Below are positions 55,278 through 63,997 of a DNA stretch of 64,000 bases, piece after piece. The stretch is taken from NCBI GenBank assembly GCA_022446985.1, contig JAKVBD010000008.1, positions 54,185-118,184 on the forward strand, in the 5' to 3' direction. Below the pieces are notes generated by a model. That model searched no databases. It had not been told where the DNA came from and saw only the letters and a list, made by a program, of their open reading frames with translations. The position numbers and the translations under genes are program-made. The DNA comes from Lentisphaerales bacterium. GTDB lineage: Bacteria; Verrucomicrobiota; Lentisphaeria; Lentisphaerales; Lentisphaeraceae. The stretch's first letter is position 1; each line of letters opens with the position of its first letter.

Positions 55278-56745
55278 TAAAGACTACATATTTATCGCTA
55301 ATGCGTTGGCGGGGAAATTATCCGAGGAGGAAACTGGACTCTTTAATAAAAGAATGCATGAGAATGAATTTCGTAGAGCCTATTTAGATTTCGTCCTCGA
55401 TGAAAGGCTTATAACCAAAACACTTGAGCTTGAACAAGTCCCTCACTACGAAATTTCAGGCAAAGAAGAAAAGCAAGCTCCAGCTCCTTTGGTATTTTTC
55501 ATTGGGCTTGCTGCCGCAATTGCTATAGTTTTCAGTATCTTCCACACAAAAGGAATGGCTATAATCGATAATGGCCAAGAAGCTTATGTATTACGCGGAA
55601 ATACTAAATTTGAACTGGATGCAGGATTTAAATTACTTGCTGGAGACCGCATATACACGACTTCAAATGAAGTCTCGTTTACCTATCCGGATAACACCAC
55701 TGTAGAACTGCATAAATCAACAGAAGCACTGGTTTCATTTTCTCCTACAGGTGGCAAGAAGATTAAGCTTATGAAGGGTGACCTAACTGCAGATGTTACA
55801 CCTCAAGTCAAAGGCAAAGAAATGCAGATTTTCACCAAAGAATCAAAGGCCTTGGTTCTAGGTACTAAATTTACCATTTCCTCGGCACCTATAAAATCCA
55901 ACTTACAGGTCCACAAAGGTAAGGTTCAGTTCTTTAATACTACCGGTAGTAAGGACTTTGTTGTAGGTGGAGAATACGCCAATGCCCGCAGTGATGCTCC
56001 AGTCATCTCTCAGGAAAGCTTTATATCAGATGAACGCAAGCATCGTGAGGATATTAAATACAATCGTTGGAAAGACTATTCTCAAAAGTTCATCAATGAT
56101 CCAGATACTGTTGCTTACTATGACTTTGAAGATGTAAACCAGCAGCAAGCCAATACTCTACATAATAAGGCACTGGCGACAAAAAAATTACCACTGAATG
56201 GAGAAATTATAACTACCTTACCTCTTAATGGTCGTTGGCATAATAAAGGGTCGCTTTACTTTTCTGAATACGGTTATGTCAATTTCCAACGAAATGAAGT
56301 CTATAATATTCCTGGTCCGATCACTGTATTTGCCTGGATGAAAGTTAAAAAATTTGACCGTGGCTGGCAAACTATCATTAGTAAAGGTGATAAAACCTGG
56401 CGCTTAGCTCGAAACAAATGGCACAACTATATGGAGTTCTGTTGCTCTGGCTTAGATCCACATGGTATCTTAATTGGCAAGAAAAATGTCAATGACGGTA
56501 AGTGGCACTTACTAGTTGGTACTTATGATGGTCAAAAAATGACTCTTTATGTCGATGGAGAAGTTGATATGAAGATGGAAGCCAAAGGTTTAATCAACCA
56601 AGACGACTACCCCGTAAACATAGGCGCCAATGCTCAAAGAAAGAAGCGTGATTTTGAAGGCTGGATTGATGAGCTAGGCATATTGAAAAGAGCTCTTTCG
56701 CCTTCTGAAGTCAAAGAGATGTGGCTCATGGGAAAGCCTAACTAA
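55270..56745 (+). CDS. FecR-type anti-sigma / surface sensor with LamG lectin-like domain
   Basis: A 491-residue membrane protein. Residues 1-65 are a short cytoplasmic part that could hold the sigma factor. A membrane helix lies near 75-92. A FecR domain (about 95-240) shows AYVLRGNTKFELDAG, GDRIYTT, VELHKST and ALVLGTKF...LQVHKGKVQ. A C-terminal LamG/concanavalin-like jelly roll (about 285-485) shows YYDFEDVN, PITVFAWMKV, WHLLVGTYDGQKMTLYVDG and WIDELGILKRALSPSEV. The layout suggests that sugar or glycan binding outside controls the sigma factor inside. Strand order and overlap with the sigma gene support this; ligand unknown. Confidence 0.88.
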   Translation: MTDKDYIFIANALAGKLSEEETGLFNKRMHENEFRRAYLDFVLDERLITKTLELEQVPHYEISGKEEKQAPAPLVFFIGLAAAIAIVFSIFHTKGMAIIDNGQEAYVLRGNTKFELDAGFKLLAGDRIYTTSNEVSFTYPDNTTVELHKSTEALVSFSPTGGKKIKLMKGDLTADVTPQVKGKEMQIFTKESKALVLGTKFTISSAPIKSNLQVHKGKVQFFNTTGSKDFVVGGEYANARSDAPVISQESFISDERKHREDIKYNRWKDYSQKFINDPDTVAYYDFEDVNQQQANTLHNKALATKKLPLNGEIITTLPLNGRWHNKGSLYFSEYGYVNFQRNEVYNIPGPITVFAWMKVKKFDRGWQTIISKGDKTWRLARNKWHNYMEFCCSGLDPHGILIGKKNVNDGKWHLLVGTYDGQKMTLYVDGEVDMKMEAKGLINQDDYPVNIGANAQRKKRDFEGWIDELGILKRALSPSEVKEMWLMGKPN

Positions 56746-56858
56746 TTTAGCCAATTAGGCAAATTAGATTACTTTTAGACAAATCCCAGCTTATCTATTT
56801 ACATTTCTTACACATGTGCCTACATTTAGCCAACTATTTAAAATAAATTGGTGTATAA

Positions 56859-57770
56859 ATGCGTAAGTTGATTTTCTCTGCGATAGCCATTTGCCTAATT
56901 TTTCAGGCAAACTCTGCTGCGAAAGATAAAGTTCCTACTTGGACAGATGCCAAAGTGGCAACTAAAGAACATCCTGGTTTCAGTCTACAGGGCGAGTATA
57001 TTAAAGATGAAATTGGTGTTCAGGCTGCGGCTATGAAAGACGGCCAGTTCCTGGTCTCAACTTACCAAGGTGGACTTCCTGGCGCTGGCTGGGATAAATC
57101 TAAAATAAAATCTGAAGTTCTTTCTACAGCTCAGTTAAAAACTAAAGTCTCTGGTTTTTCGAAACAAACCCGTGTAAGTCCTACAATGGGAAAACCGGCT
57201 CCAGAAAATGCTATTATGAAAATGCCTGATGGATTTGAGAATGTTAAAGATGGTATTCTTATGGCTGGCGGGAAGACTAAGAAAAACGTTGGTTCATTTA
57301 AAATGCACGTAGAATTCATGCTGCCATTTAAACCGAAGAGAAATCCCAGCAATCAGGATCGCGGCAATAGCGGAGTCTATATTTTTAATAACTATGAGAT
57401 TCAAGTACTTGATACCTTTGCGCTTGATTTTGATGCTTCTAACAACGCCATGCCTATGGAGTCTGCAAATAAGCAATGGTGTGGCTCTTTCTACAAAATG
57501 AAGTTAGCCGATATAAACATGGCCTTACCTCCACTAACCTGGCAGACTTACGACATTGATTTTAATGCTCCGGTTTTTGAGAATGGTAAAAAAGTAAAGA
57601 ATGCTCGTATAACCGTTTTCCACAATGGTATTATAATTCACGATGACTTCGAATTAAAGACTGGAACCGGTGCAGGAGCAAAAAGAAAGCAACTTGCTAA
57701 AGGTCCAATCTTTTTCCAGAATCATGGTAATCCAACAATGTTCCGCAACGTTTGGATCGTTGAAAAATAA
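56859..57770 (+). CDS. Secreted DUF1080 (3-keto-disaccharide hydrolase-like) protein
   Basis: A 303-residue exported protein with a signal peptide (about 1-20, ANSAA). The last 180 residues are a DUF1080 jelly roll: FKMHVEFMLPFKP, NRGNSGVYIFNNYEIQVLDTF (split: NRGNSGVY and YEIQVLDTF), WQTYDIDFNAP and FFQNHGNPTMFRNVWI. DUF1080 members have been linked to hydrolysis of 3-keto-glycosides and to glycan binding. It lies 113 bp after the FecR-LamG gene, the same direction, and may be a target of that sigma system. The stop is separated from that of cutA by 1 bp. Confidence 0.87.
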   Translation: MRKLIFSAIAICLIFQANSAAKDKVPTWTDAKVATKEHPGFSLQGEYIKDEIGVQAAAMKDGQFLVSTYQGGLPGAGWDKSKIKSEVLSTAQLKTKVSGFSKQTRVSPTMGKPAPENAIMKMPDGFENVKDGILMAGGKTKKNVGSFKMHVEFMLPFKPKRNPSNQDRGNSGVYIFNNYEIQVLDTFALDFDASNNAMPMESANKQWCGSFYKMKLADINMALPPLTWQTYDIDFNAPVFENGKKVKNARITVFHNGIIIHDDFELKTGTGAGAKRKQLAKGPIFFQNHGNPTMFRNVWIVEK

Positions 57771-57771
57771 T

Positions 57772-58092
57772 TTAAGTAGATACTGACTTCTCAATCCATT
57801 CACCAAATGGCAAATTAACCTCGTCGGTATTTAGCGCTACAATTCCCGGGCAATCATAGCTGTGTAAATCTGTGATTGCCTTTTCTACTTCCATATGCAA
57901 GGAGTTCATAGTTTTCATAACCAGAATAACTTCCTGTTCTTCGCAAATTTTGCCTTGCCATTCATAGATTGAAGTACAACCGGGTAAAATGTTCGCACAA
58001 GCAACCTGACGATTCGCAACCAACTCACGAGCTATTTTCTTTGCTTCTTCGATATCATTGCATGGGACATATAACATAATAACTTCACTCAT
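57772..58092 (-). CDS. cutA: CutA-family protein
   Basis: A 106-residue cytoplasmic protein of the CutA1 family, a stable trimer linked to divalent-cation tolerance in E. coli. Characteristic blocks: VPCNDIEEAKKIARELV, RQVACANILPGCTSIYEWQGKI and EVILVMKTM, then the C-terminal PxIVALN.. pattern (CPGIVALNTDEVN). Length and fold pattern are normal. Convergent with the DUF1080 gene. Confidence 0.95.
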   Translation of the reverse strand: MSEVIMLYVPCNDIEEAKKIARELVANRQVACANILPGCTSIYEWQGKICEEQEVILVMKTMNSLHMEVEKAITDLHSYDCPGIVALNTDEVNLPFGEWIEKSVST

Positions 58093-58266
58093 AGCAACCT
58101 CTGAAATTTTCGTCTAATACCTTTATATTTATAATAAACGAATTTTTAGTTGATTAAAATCATTCTAAGTTATATCACAAAAGACAATTTTGTCATTTTG
58201 AATATTTTTGAGCTTGAATGATATTAAAAAAATGAAATTTTCATGGGATATTTTTTTGGAGTTTTG

Positions 58267-58608
58267 ATGAAAGCCATTTGCTATAAGTGTGGAGATTATA
58301 AGCCAAGTGCCTGGAAAAGGTGTACTGGCTGCGACTACAGGCCTGTTGGTGACGACGAAAAAGCCAAAAGTCTCTTCTGCTCTTCTCACTTCAAAAGCGA
58401 TAAAGAGCTTGAACTATACTCTAAGCATTTAAAAGCTGGAAAATCCTTAGAGTTTAAGCCCAAGGATCTGGAAGTCGTCACTGTTGTGCTTAACAGCAAA
58501 CAAAACCATAAGCGCCAGGAAAAAATATATTTCTTAAAATTGATCGGTGCCTTTTTACTGACAATTGCCTTCATGGTTATCTTTTATTTCATTCAAAGCA
58601 GCAAGTAA
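58267..58608 (+). CDS. Small zinc-ribbon membrane protein
   Basis: A 113-residue protein; an ATG at 58243 is possible, but GGAG 6 nt before 58267 marks that start. The N-terminus is a zinc ribbon (CYKCG at 5-9 and CTGC near 20-23). The middle holds EKAKSLFCSSHFKSDKELELYSKHLK, a pattern I associate with a conserved bacterial hypothetical family (C..CG..K..A...C..C, then SL..S.HF). One membrane helix lies near the C-terminus (about 86-107). Function unknown. Confidence 0.7.
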   Translation: MKAICYKCGDYKPSAWKRCTGCDYRPVGDDEKAKSLFCSSHFKSDKELELYSKHLKAGKSLEFKPKDLEVVTVVLNSKQNHKRQEKIYFLKLIGAFLLTIAFMVIFYFIQSSK

Positions 58609-58658
58609 CAGCAGCATTCTGACTCTTTTTGTGTATCTTAAAAATAAAAAGAGTTTTT

Positions 58659-58937
58659 ATGAGGAATGGAACTGTCTCTATAGAGTATTGCCCGGGATGT
58701 AAATGGATCTTTCGAGCAGCATGGCTTGCTCAAGAAGTATTATCTACCTTTGAAGCAAATATTGAACAGGTCGTCCTAAAGCCATCTGATATTCCCGGTA
58801 CCTTTATTATTCATGCCGATAACACTGCTGTCTGGGATCGTGAAAAAGATGGCGGTTTCCCTGAAGCCAAAATGCTAAAACGCCGTGTAAGAGATGTTAT
58901 TTTTCCAGAAAAAGATCTTGGACATTCTGATAAATGA
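58659..58937 (+). CDS. SelT/SelW/SelH-type (Rdx) redox protein, Cys form
   Basis: A 92-residue thioredoxin-like protein. The frame is open from a GTG at 58629, but ATG at 58659 gives the normal N-terminus (MRNGTVSIEYCPGCKW). The CPGC motif (11-14) equals the CXXU site of selenoprotein W, with Cys in place of selenocysteine. WDREKDGGFPEAKMLKRRVRD is the family's C-terminal block. A thiol-redox role is inferred. Its stop overlaps the next start (ATGA). Confidence 0.88.
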   Translation: MRNGTVSIEYCPGCKWIFRAAWLAQEVLSTFEANIEQVVLKPSDIPGTFIIHADNTAVWDREKDGGFPEAKMLKRRVRDVIFPEKDLGHSDK

Positions 58938-59767
58938 CCGAAGACTTCTATGTCGATTGTAATTGGGGGAAAGCTTTCGTTCGAAAATATCTCGGTGACG
59001 AATCTAAGCAACCCATTGTAGCTCTTCATGGCTGGTTAGATAATTGTGCCAGCTTTGAATTCTTGGCTGACTACATAGATCACCCTATCTATGCCATCGA
59101 CTTACCTGGCCATGGCTTTTCTTCTCACCAGGCAAACGGCAATTGGTACCACTTTGTAGACTACGTAGAAAAAACCAGAGAAACCATCTTACAATTACCT
59201 GATATACCCAAAACTATAATGGGCCACTCTATGGGAGCCGCAATCGGGGCCATCTATGCTTCAATTTTCCCAGACGAGGTTTCGAAGTTGATTATGATTG
59301 ATGGCCTGGGGCCTTTAGTAAACTCTCCTGAAGAAACACCAGGAAACTTGCGAAAAGCCTTACTTGAAAGATCAAAAGTTTCAAATAAGAAAAGAAAGCC
59401 GTTCAAAACATTAGAAATGGCAGCCGGACTGCGCAAAAGTGTTGGGCAACTTTCTGATAAAGCAGCTCTAGCATTAGTGAAACAACAACTAAGCAAGAAA
59501 GATGATGGTTATTATTGGACTTATGATCATAAACTAAACTTCACCTCTTCTCTAAGAATGACTCCTGAACAATTAACAGCATTCTATCAGGAGCTGAGCT
59601 GTCCTACTCTTCTTATAAAAGCCAGCGATGGTCTACTCTTAAAAGTAGTTTATAAACAATACTTGGAGAGCCTCTCAAACCTTTCTGAAATTGAGCTTGA
59701 CGGCCACCATCATCTACACATGGATAATCCTCAAGTTGTAGCTATAGAAATTAATAAATTCCTTTAA
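58934..59767 (+). CDS. Alpha/beta-hydrolase
   Basis: A 277-residue hydrolase. The oxyanion region HGWLDNCASF (about 32-41), the nucleophile elbow GHSMGA (about 97-102, Ser99), and a His in DGHHHLHMDNP near the C-terminus form the expected triad with a central Asp (likely in IKASDGLLLK). The 'HGWLDN' motif is shared with the serine-hydrolase-like (SERHL) group. Substrate unknown. Translationally coupled to the Rdx gene by ATGA. Confidence 0.88.
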   Translation: MTEDFYVDCNWGKAFVRKYLGDESKQPIVALHGWLDNCASFEFLADYIDHPIYAIDLPGHGFSSHQANGNWYHFVDYVEKTRETILQLPDIPKTIMGHSMGAAIGAIYASIFPDEVSKLIMIDGLGPLVNSPEETPGNLRKALLERSKVSNKKRKPFKTLEMAAGLRKSVGQLSDKAALALVKQQLSKKDDGYYWTYDHKLNFTSSLRMTPEQLTAFYQELSCPTLLIKASDGLLLKVVYKQYLESLSNLSEIELDGHHHLHMDNPQVVAIEINKFL

Positions 59768-59810
59768 CGCCTACTTAACTTGACCAAAGTCATATATGCC
59801 ACTCTAATAT

Positions 59811-60157
59811 GCGACTGTCGGCAGTGGGTGGCCGCTGTATTGCTTGCAATAGAGAGGAAAGTCCAGACACCGCAGAGCAGGATGTCCTGTCGTAAAGTAG
59901 GATACTGTGTGCTATAAACGCACGGGAAGGAAAGTGCCACAGAAATATACCGCCTCTTCGGAGGTAAGGGTGAAATGGTGAGGTAAGAGCTCACCGTGCT
60001 TTTAGCGAGAGCGGAGCAGCATGGTAAACCCCATCCGGTGCAAGATCAAATAGGAAACGATGTCGCTGCTCGTGACGTTTCGGGTATTGATCGCGTAGAT
60101 AAATGGTCACCGCTTCTTCGGGAGAACAGGATCTGGCTTATAGCTGTCGACAGTTTT
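59811..60157 (+). ncRNA. rnpB: RNase P RNA (class A)
   Basis: The conserved core is present in order: GAGGAAAGTCC (P4 5' side) near 59854, CACAGAAA near 59939, GGTAAACCCCATCCGG, and AGAACAGGATCTGGCTTAT (P4 3' side) near 60124. The ends pair: ACTGTCGGCAG (59814-59824) with CTGTCGACAGT (60143-60153), closing helix P1. Seven T follow as the terminator. The RNA processes tRNA 5' ends with RnpA, which is not encoded here. Confidence 0.96.
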
Positions 60158-60170
60158 TTTTATTCTGAGT

Positions 60171-60257
60171 AGCACCACCGGCGGCTCGCCGGTTAATAAC
60201 CTGGAAGCTCCGCAGTCCTCTACGGATCAGTTCTGGGAGCACCACCGGCTCGGTGGT
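60171..60257 (+). repeat. Paired GC-rich hairpins upstream of rsmI
   Basis: Two AGCACCACCGG units head two perfect hairpins: ACCGGCG-GCT-CGCCGGT (60177-60193) and ACCACCG-GCT-CGGTGGT (60241-60257), 47 bp apart, both with a GCT loop. The second is followed by AAAATTTT and could act as a terminator or leader element; the pair resembles a REP-type doublet. Confidence 0.6.
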
Positions 60258-60284
60258 AAAATTTTAATAAAGTGAGAAATGAAC

Positions 60285-61022
60285 ATGAGCGGTAGTTTAT
60301 ACCTTCTATCAACTCCTATAGGCAATCTCGATGATATGACCTTCAGAGCTGTAAAAACTCTGCAAGAAGCTGATCTTGTTGCTGCAGAAGATACCCGCCG
60401 TGCCATGAAGCTCTTGAATCACTTTGAGATTAAAGTCGCAACGACCTCTTATCATATGCATAATGAGCGTGGTAAAACAGCTTCATTACTAGACAGAGTA
60501 GAAGCTGGTGAAAAAGTCGTCGTTTTATCAGATGCAGGCACCCCGGCAATTGCAGATCCAGGTTTTTATATCGTCCGTGAAGCCGTTGCTCGAGATATCG
60601 AACCAATCGTTATTCCTGGAGTTTCTGCCCTCACCTTTGCGGCTGTATCTGCGGGTCTTCCCGTAGATCAATTTACCTTTAGCGGCTTCTTACCTGTCAA
60701 AAAAGGTAAACGTCAAAAAGTCCTGGAAAGAATGCGTGAAATTAATCTCACCTGCTTTGTCTTCGAATCTCCTTACAAAATGCCTAAACTTTTAGAAGAA
60801 ATAAAAACTGTTTGTGGTTCTGAAACTCAAATAGCCATTGTCAGAGAAGCCACCAAGATTTATGAAGAAACAATCCGTGGCCCTGTTGGAGAATTGGCAG
60901 ACCAATTCAAAGATAGAAACTGGAAAGGTGAACTCGTTGTAGCTATAGATATGAGTACAGCAGAGGCTCAAGAAATTCAGGAAGCAGAGAAGCCGCGCCG
61001 TAGACTACGCAGAAATCAGTAA
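60285..61022 (+). CDS. rsmI: 16S rRNA (cytidine-1402-2'-O)-methyltransferase
   Basis: A 245-residue SAM-dependent enzyme that methylates the ribose of C1402 in 16S rRNA. ATG codons lie at 60279 and 60285; GTGAG at 60272-60276 fits the second. The tetrapyrrole-methylase fold is clear from LYLLSTPIGNLDDMT (4-18), AAEDTRR, SYHMHNE, VVLSDAGTPAIADPG and VIPGVSALTFAAV, with the C-terminal ATKIYEETIRG typical of RsmI. The tail is Arg-rich. It follows rnpB, probably with its own promoter in the hairpin region. Confidence 0.95.
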   Translation: MSGSLYLLSTPIGNLDDMTFRAVKTLQEADLVAAEDTRRAMKLLNHFEIKVATTSYHMHNERGKTASLLDRVEAGEKVVVLSDAGTPAIADPGFYIVREAVARDIEPIVIPGVSALTFAAVSAGLPVDQFTFSGFLPVKKGKRQKVLERMREINLTCFVFESPYKMPKLLEEIKTVCGSETQIAIVREATKIYEETIRGPVGELADQFKDRNWKGELVVAIDMSTAEAQEIQEAEKPRRRLRRNQ

Positions 61023-61037
61023 AGAAGAACTTCAGTA

Positions 61038-61062
61038 AAAAGGATCAATGAAGATCCTTTAA
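61038..61062. terminator. Hairpin between convergent rsmI and miaB
   Basis: Perfect 8-bp stem AAAGGATC / GATCCTTT with a 7-nt loop and short A/T runs on both sides. It probably terminates both genes weakly. Confidence 0.6.
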
Positions 61063-61067
61063 TTCAA

Positions 61068-62432
61068 CTAACTATCTTCGCTATGCTCGAGATACTCACC
61101 ATACAGAGAATGTTGAGTTCCCATATCGATCTTTATTTTGACCATATCTCCAACTTTCACACCATCATTAGGGTCAAAGATAACAATCTTGTGATTGACA
61201 TTTCGGCCATTCCAGCGCTCTGAGTTTCGTTTACTAGGACCTTCAACAAGAACTTCCTGTATAGTACCTACTAGCTTCTCATTCTTGGCAGTTAAACGGT
61301 CAGCCAAATCTTGTAGAAGAATTTGATTACGTTCCATTTTAAGATCTTCATCCAACTGATTAGGCATCTTAGCAGCCGGTGTATTACGACGCTTTGAGTA
61401 ACGGAAAATGAATTCCTGATCGAAATCAATTTCATTACACATTTGGCGAGTGGCTTCAAAGTCTTCATCTGTTTCACCAGGTAAACCAACAATAAGATCA
61501 GTTGAGAAAGTCACACCTTCGACTCTATCCTTTAGTTTATTGACCCATTCCATGAAATCGGCGCCAGTGTGACGGCGACGCATTAATTTGAGGATTTTAT
61601 CAGAACCGGACTGAAGTGGGAAGTGAATCATACGACTGATCTTAGGCTCAGCAGCAATAGTATTGATCAAATCATCATTAAAGTAACGGGCGTGAGGAGA
61701 AGTAAATCTTATTCTCTTGATACCATCAATTTTAGCGGTCTCACGTAAGAGCTCAGCAAAAGGAGAAACTTCTTTATCGTACTTGCGTTCTTTGCGAGCT
61801 TCAATAATTCCATAAGCCGTAATATTCTGGCCAAGGTACATGATCTCACGTACGCCTTTTTCAACAAGAGCCTTCACTTCGGTAATGATCGAAGCAATTG
61901 GACGACTCTTTTCTTGTCCACGAGTAAACGGGACTATACAGTAAGTACAGTACTCATTGCAACCACGCATAATGGAAATTTGAGCAGAGATTTGTCCTTC
62001 CGGGTGAACTGCTAGGCGATCAAGGATATCGCGGGATAAACCGCGACTGACAATCTGAGTTTGTTCTTTTTCTGCTTTCTCAAGAAGTTCAGGAATCTTA
62101 TGTAACTGATCCGTACCAACAACGACATCGACGTGTCCATACTTTTCTGTGATTTCCTCACCTTTACTCTGGGCCATGCAACCTATAACCCCAACCTTGA
62201 GATTAGGTTTATTTTTTTGGTATCTCTTAATTAAGCCGATTTTACCCATCGCCTTACGCTCTGCCTGATCACGGACACTACAAGTATTGAAGAGAAGCAC
62301 ATCCGCTTCAGTCTCTTCATTTGTAAGAGTGTAGCCGGACTTTTCCATATCTTGAGCAACGGCTTCTGAGTCACGGTCATTCATCTGACAACCGTAAGTT
62401 TTTATAAAGACTTTTTTGAGATCCTTTTCCAT
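61068..62432 (-). CDS. miaB: tRNA-2-methylthio-N6-dimethylallyladenosine synthase
   Basis: A 454-residue radical-SAM methylthiotransferase acting on A37 of tRNAs that read UNN codons. The frame is open from 62456, but that overlaps the preceding terminator; ATG at 62432 follows GAAGG by 7 nt. The N-terminal domain has the three cluster Cys in TYGCQMND, NTCSVRDQAE and GCMAQ. The radical-SAM site is CNEYCTYC, with IMRGC before and PFTRG after. A TRAM domain (about 375-445) binds RNA. The VRDQAERK and PFTRG blocks distinguish MiaB from MtaB and RimO. Confidence 0.95.
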   Translation of the reverse strand: MEKDLKKVFIKTYGCQMNDRDSEAVAQDMEKSGYTLTNEETEADVLLFNTCSVRDQAERKAMGKIGLIKRYQKNKPNLKVGVIGCMAQSKGEEITEKYGHVDVVVGTDQLHKIPELLEKAEKEQTQIVSRGLSRDILDRLAVHPEGQISAQISIMRGCNEYCTYCIVPFTRGQEKSRPIASIITEVKALVEKGVREIMYLGQNITAYGIIEARKERKYDKEVSPFAELLRETAKIDGIKRIRFTSPHARYFNDDLINTIAAEPKISRMIHFPLQSGSDKILKLMRRRHTGADFMEWVNKLKDRVEGVTFSTDLIVGLPGETDEDFEATRQMCNEIDFDQEFIFRYSKRRNTPAAKMPNQLDEDLKMERNQILLQDLADRLTAKNEKLVGTIQEVLVEGPSKRNSERWNGRNVNHKIVIFDPNDGVKVGDMVKIKIDMGTQHSLYGEYLEHSEDS

Positions 62433-62456
62433 GCTAACCTTCGTAAATGCAATCAT

Positions 62457-62489
62457 AAAAAAAGAGCCATCTTTTTGAAGATGACCCTC
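62457..62489 (-). terminator. Terminator of the Pal-like gene pair
   Basis: On the minus strand, GAGGGTCATCTT pairs with AAGATGGCTC (with a small bulge) and is followed by seven T. It lies between the Pal-like gene ending at 62529 and miaB. Confidence 0.8.
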
Positions 62490-62528
62490 GAAAATTTGCG
62501 CGTAAAATAGTGCTGTTTTTAAAAATTT

Positions 62529-63113
62529 CTATCTTTTTGAGATAATAATAAACTCAGCACGGCGGTTCTTAGCATAAGCCTCTTGATTTGTCGCTGTATC
62601 AACAGGTCTTTCTTCGCCATAACCAACAGTATTTATACGAGCTGTAATTGACGGAGCAACACTCTCAAGGAAATCCTTAACTGCGAGTCCACGACGTTCA
62701 CTTAAAGCTCTATTGTATTCTTCACTGCCACGTTCGTCACAGTAACCTTCTACTATTAAGAATAGATTAGAATTACTTTCCAGGAAGCCAGCCAGCATTT
62801 TCAGCTTGCGGTTCTCTCCCTGTTCAATTCTAGCACTGTCATAACTAAAGTGAACCGGCAAGAAATTGTGATTGATTTTCTCGCCATTAACAAATTCATT
62901 TGGCAGAAGACCACGACCGAACTCTCCATCAATAGTATCATTAGGATTGATTCGGATCGTATTATCATCAACACTTAACTGTAGATTCTCTGAAGTACCA
63001 TTAACTGCAGTTTCAGATGTCGCTCCTGAACCACCGCCAGTTGTGGAGGTTGATTGACAGCCGGTAAAGAGAGCTAAACTAAGGAAAACTACCAAAATTT
63101 TGAATTTGTTCAT
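62529..63113 (-). CDS. pal: OmpA/Pal-family peptidoglycan-associated lipoprotein (copy 1)
   Basis: A 194-residue outer-membrane lipoprotein. Signal peptide with lipobox LFTGC (Cys19). A low-complexity Ser/Thr/Gly linker (20-45) is followed by an OmpA-like domain (about 85-194) with VHFSYDSARI, GYCDERGSEEYNRALSERR, VGYGEERP and NRRAEF, the residues that hold diaminopimelate in peptidoglycan. It tethers the outer membrane to the cell wall. Second gene of a tandem pair, 16 nt after copy 2. No tolB is nearby. Confidence 0.92.
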   Translation of the reverse strand: MNKFKILVVFLSLALFTGCQSTSTTGGGSGATSETAVNGTSENLQLSVDDNTIRINPNDTIDGEFGRGLLPNEFVNGEKINHNFLPVHFSYDSARIEQGENRKLKMLAGFLESNSNLFLIVEGYCDERGSEEYNRALSERRGLAVKDFLESVAPSITARINTVGYGEERPVDTATNQEAYAKNRRAEFIIISKR

Positions 63114-63129
63114 TAGTAATGACTTTTAA

Positions 63130-63717
63130 TTATTTTGAAAATACTTCGAATTCAGCACGACGGTTTTTAGCATACGAATCAAGAGAAATTCCTGGCGCTG
63201 CAGGTCTTTCTTCACCATAGCCAACAGTATTTACTCGGTCAGCCAGAGCACCATTTGCCGTTAAAGCTTCCTTTACAGCTAAAGCACGACGTTCACTTAA
63301 AGCTCTGTTATACTCTTCACTGCCACGTTCATCGCAGTGACCATTAATTGTTAGGTGGTAATTACCATTGTTATTCAGGTACTCAGCAACAGCTTTTAGC
63401 ATGTCGTCGTAAGCCGCACCGACAACAGCACTGTCATAAGCAAAATAGACTGGCTCTGTAAAAGGATGTTGTACAGGTGTTCCCTGATCTTCAAATCCTG
63501 GTATAGCAGTGCCACCTGTTGAAGGATCGAGTTGATTTGGATCGCCCCAACCATCTTCATTTTCAATCAACGGGCCTTGACCAGTTGGGGTAATCATCGT
63601 AGGTCCACCAGTTCTACCATAGTTAGCATCTGGATTGTAAATATGCGGATCTGATTCACATCCTGTAAATAGGAATGAACCGGCAATCATTAGGCAAGCT
63701 GTAGCCGCTTTAAACAT
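63130..63717 (-). CDS. OmpA/Pal-family peptidoglycan-associated lipoprotein (copy 2)
   Basis: A 195-residue paralogue of the downstream lipoprotein. Lipobox LFTGC (Cys19), a Gly/Pro/Asp-rich linker (22-80), then the OmpA-like domain (about 85-195) with VYFAYDSAVV, GHCDERGSEEYNRALSERR, VGYGEERPA and NRRAEFEVF. The two OmpA domains are very alike, while the linkers differ, so the pair came from an old duplication with constrained peptidoglycan binding. Start at 63717 follows GGAGGTT. Probably co-transcribed with copy 1. Confidence 0.92.
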   Translation of the reverse strand: MFKAATACLMIAGSFLFTGCESDPHIYNPDANYGRTGGPTMITPTGQGPLIENEDGWGDPNQLDPSTGGTAIPGFEDQGTPVQHPFTEPVYFAYDSAVVGAAYDDMLKAVAEYLNNNGNYHLTINGHCDERGSEEYNRALSERRALAVKEALTANGALADRVNTVGYGEERPAAPGISLDSYAKNRRAEFEVFSK

Positions 63718-63923
63718 CTGTTATAACCTCCACGGATATATAATAAAATACGAATTAACAAATAAACTAATAGTTGTGAGCGATATTTACATATGAAGTA
63801 TCAAAAATCAACATAAAAAAGTTGCTCTTAAATTTAACAATCCATCCCCAAAGAAAATCTCTCTTTTTAATACAGAAAAATCTTGACTAATATTTAAGAT
63901 TAGTTATACTCTCATCCACTGAC

Positions 63924-63997
63924 GCACTCATAGCTCAATCGGATAGAGCATCTGGCTACGAACCAGAAGGTTTCAGGTTCGACTCCTGATGAGTGTA
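63924..63997 (+). tRNA. tRNA-Arg (anticodon ACG)
   Basis: A 74-nt cloverleaf: acceptor GCACTCA with TGAGTGT (one G-U pair), D arm AGCTCAATCGGATAGAGC, anticodon arm TCTGG-CTACGAA-CCAGA with anticodon ACG, variable loop, T arm TCAGG-TTCGACT-CCTGA. CCA is not encoded. ACG is read as ICG after A34 deamination and decodes CGU, CGC and CGA. Confidence 0.96.

Noticed and set aside
59764..59994. 76-codon minus-strand ORF over rnpB
   Set aside because: It overlaps the conserved core of RNase P RNA.
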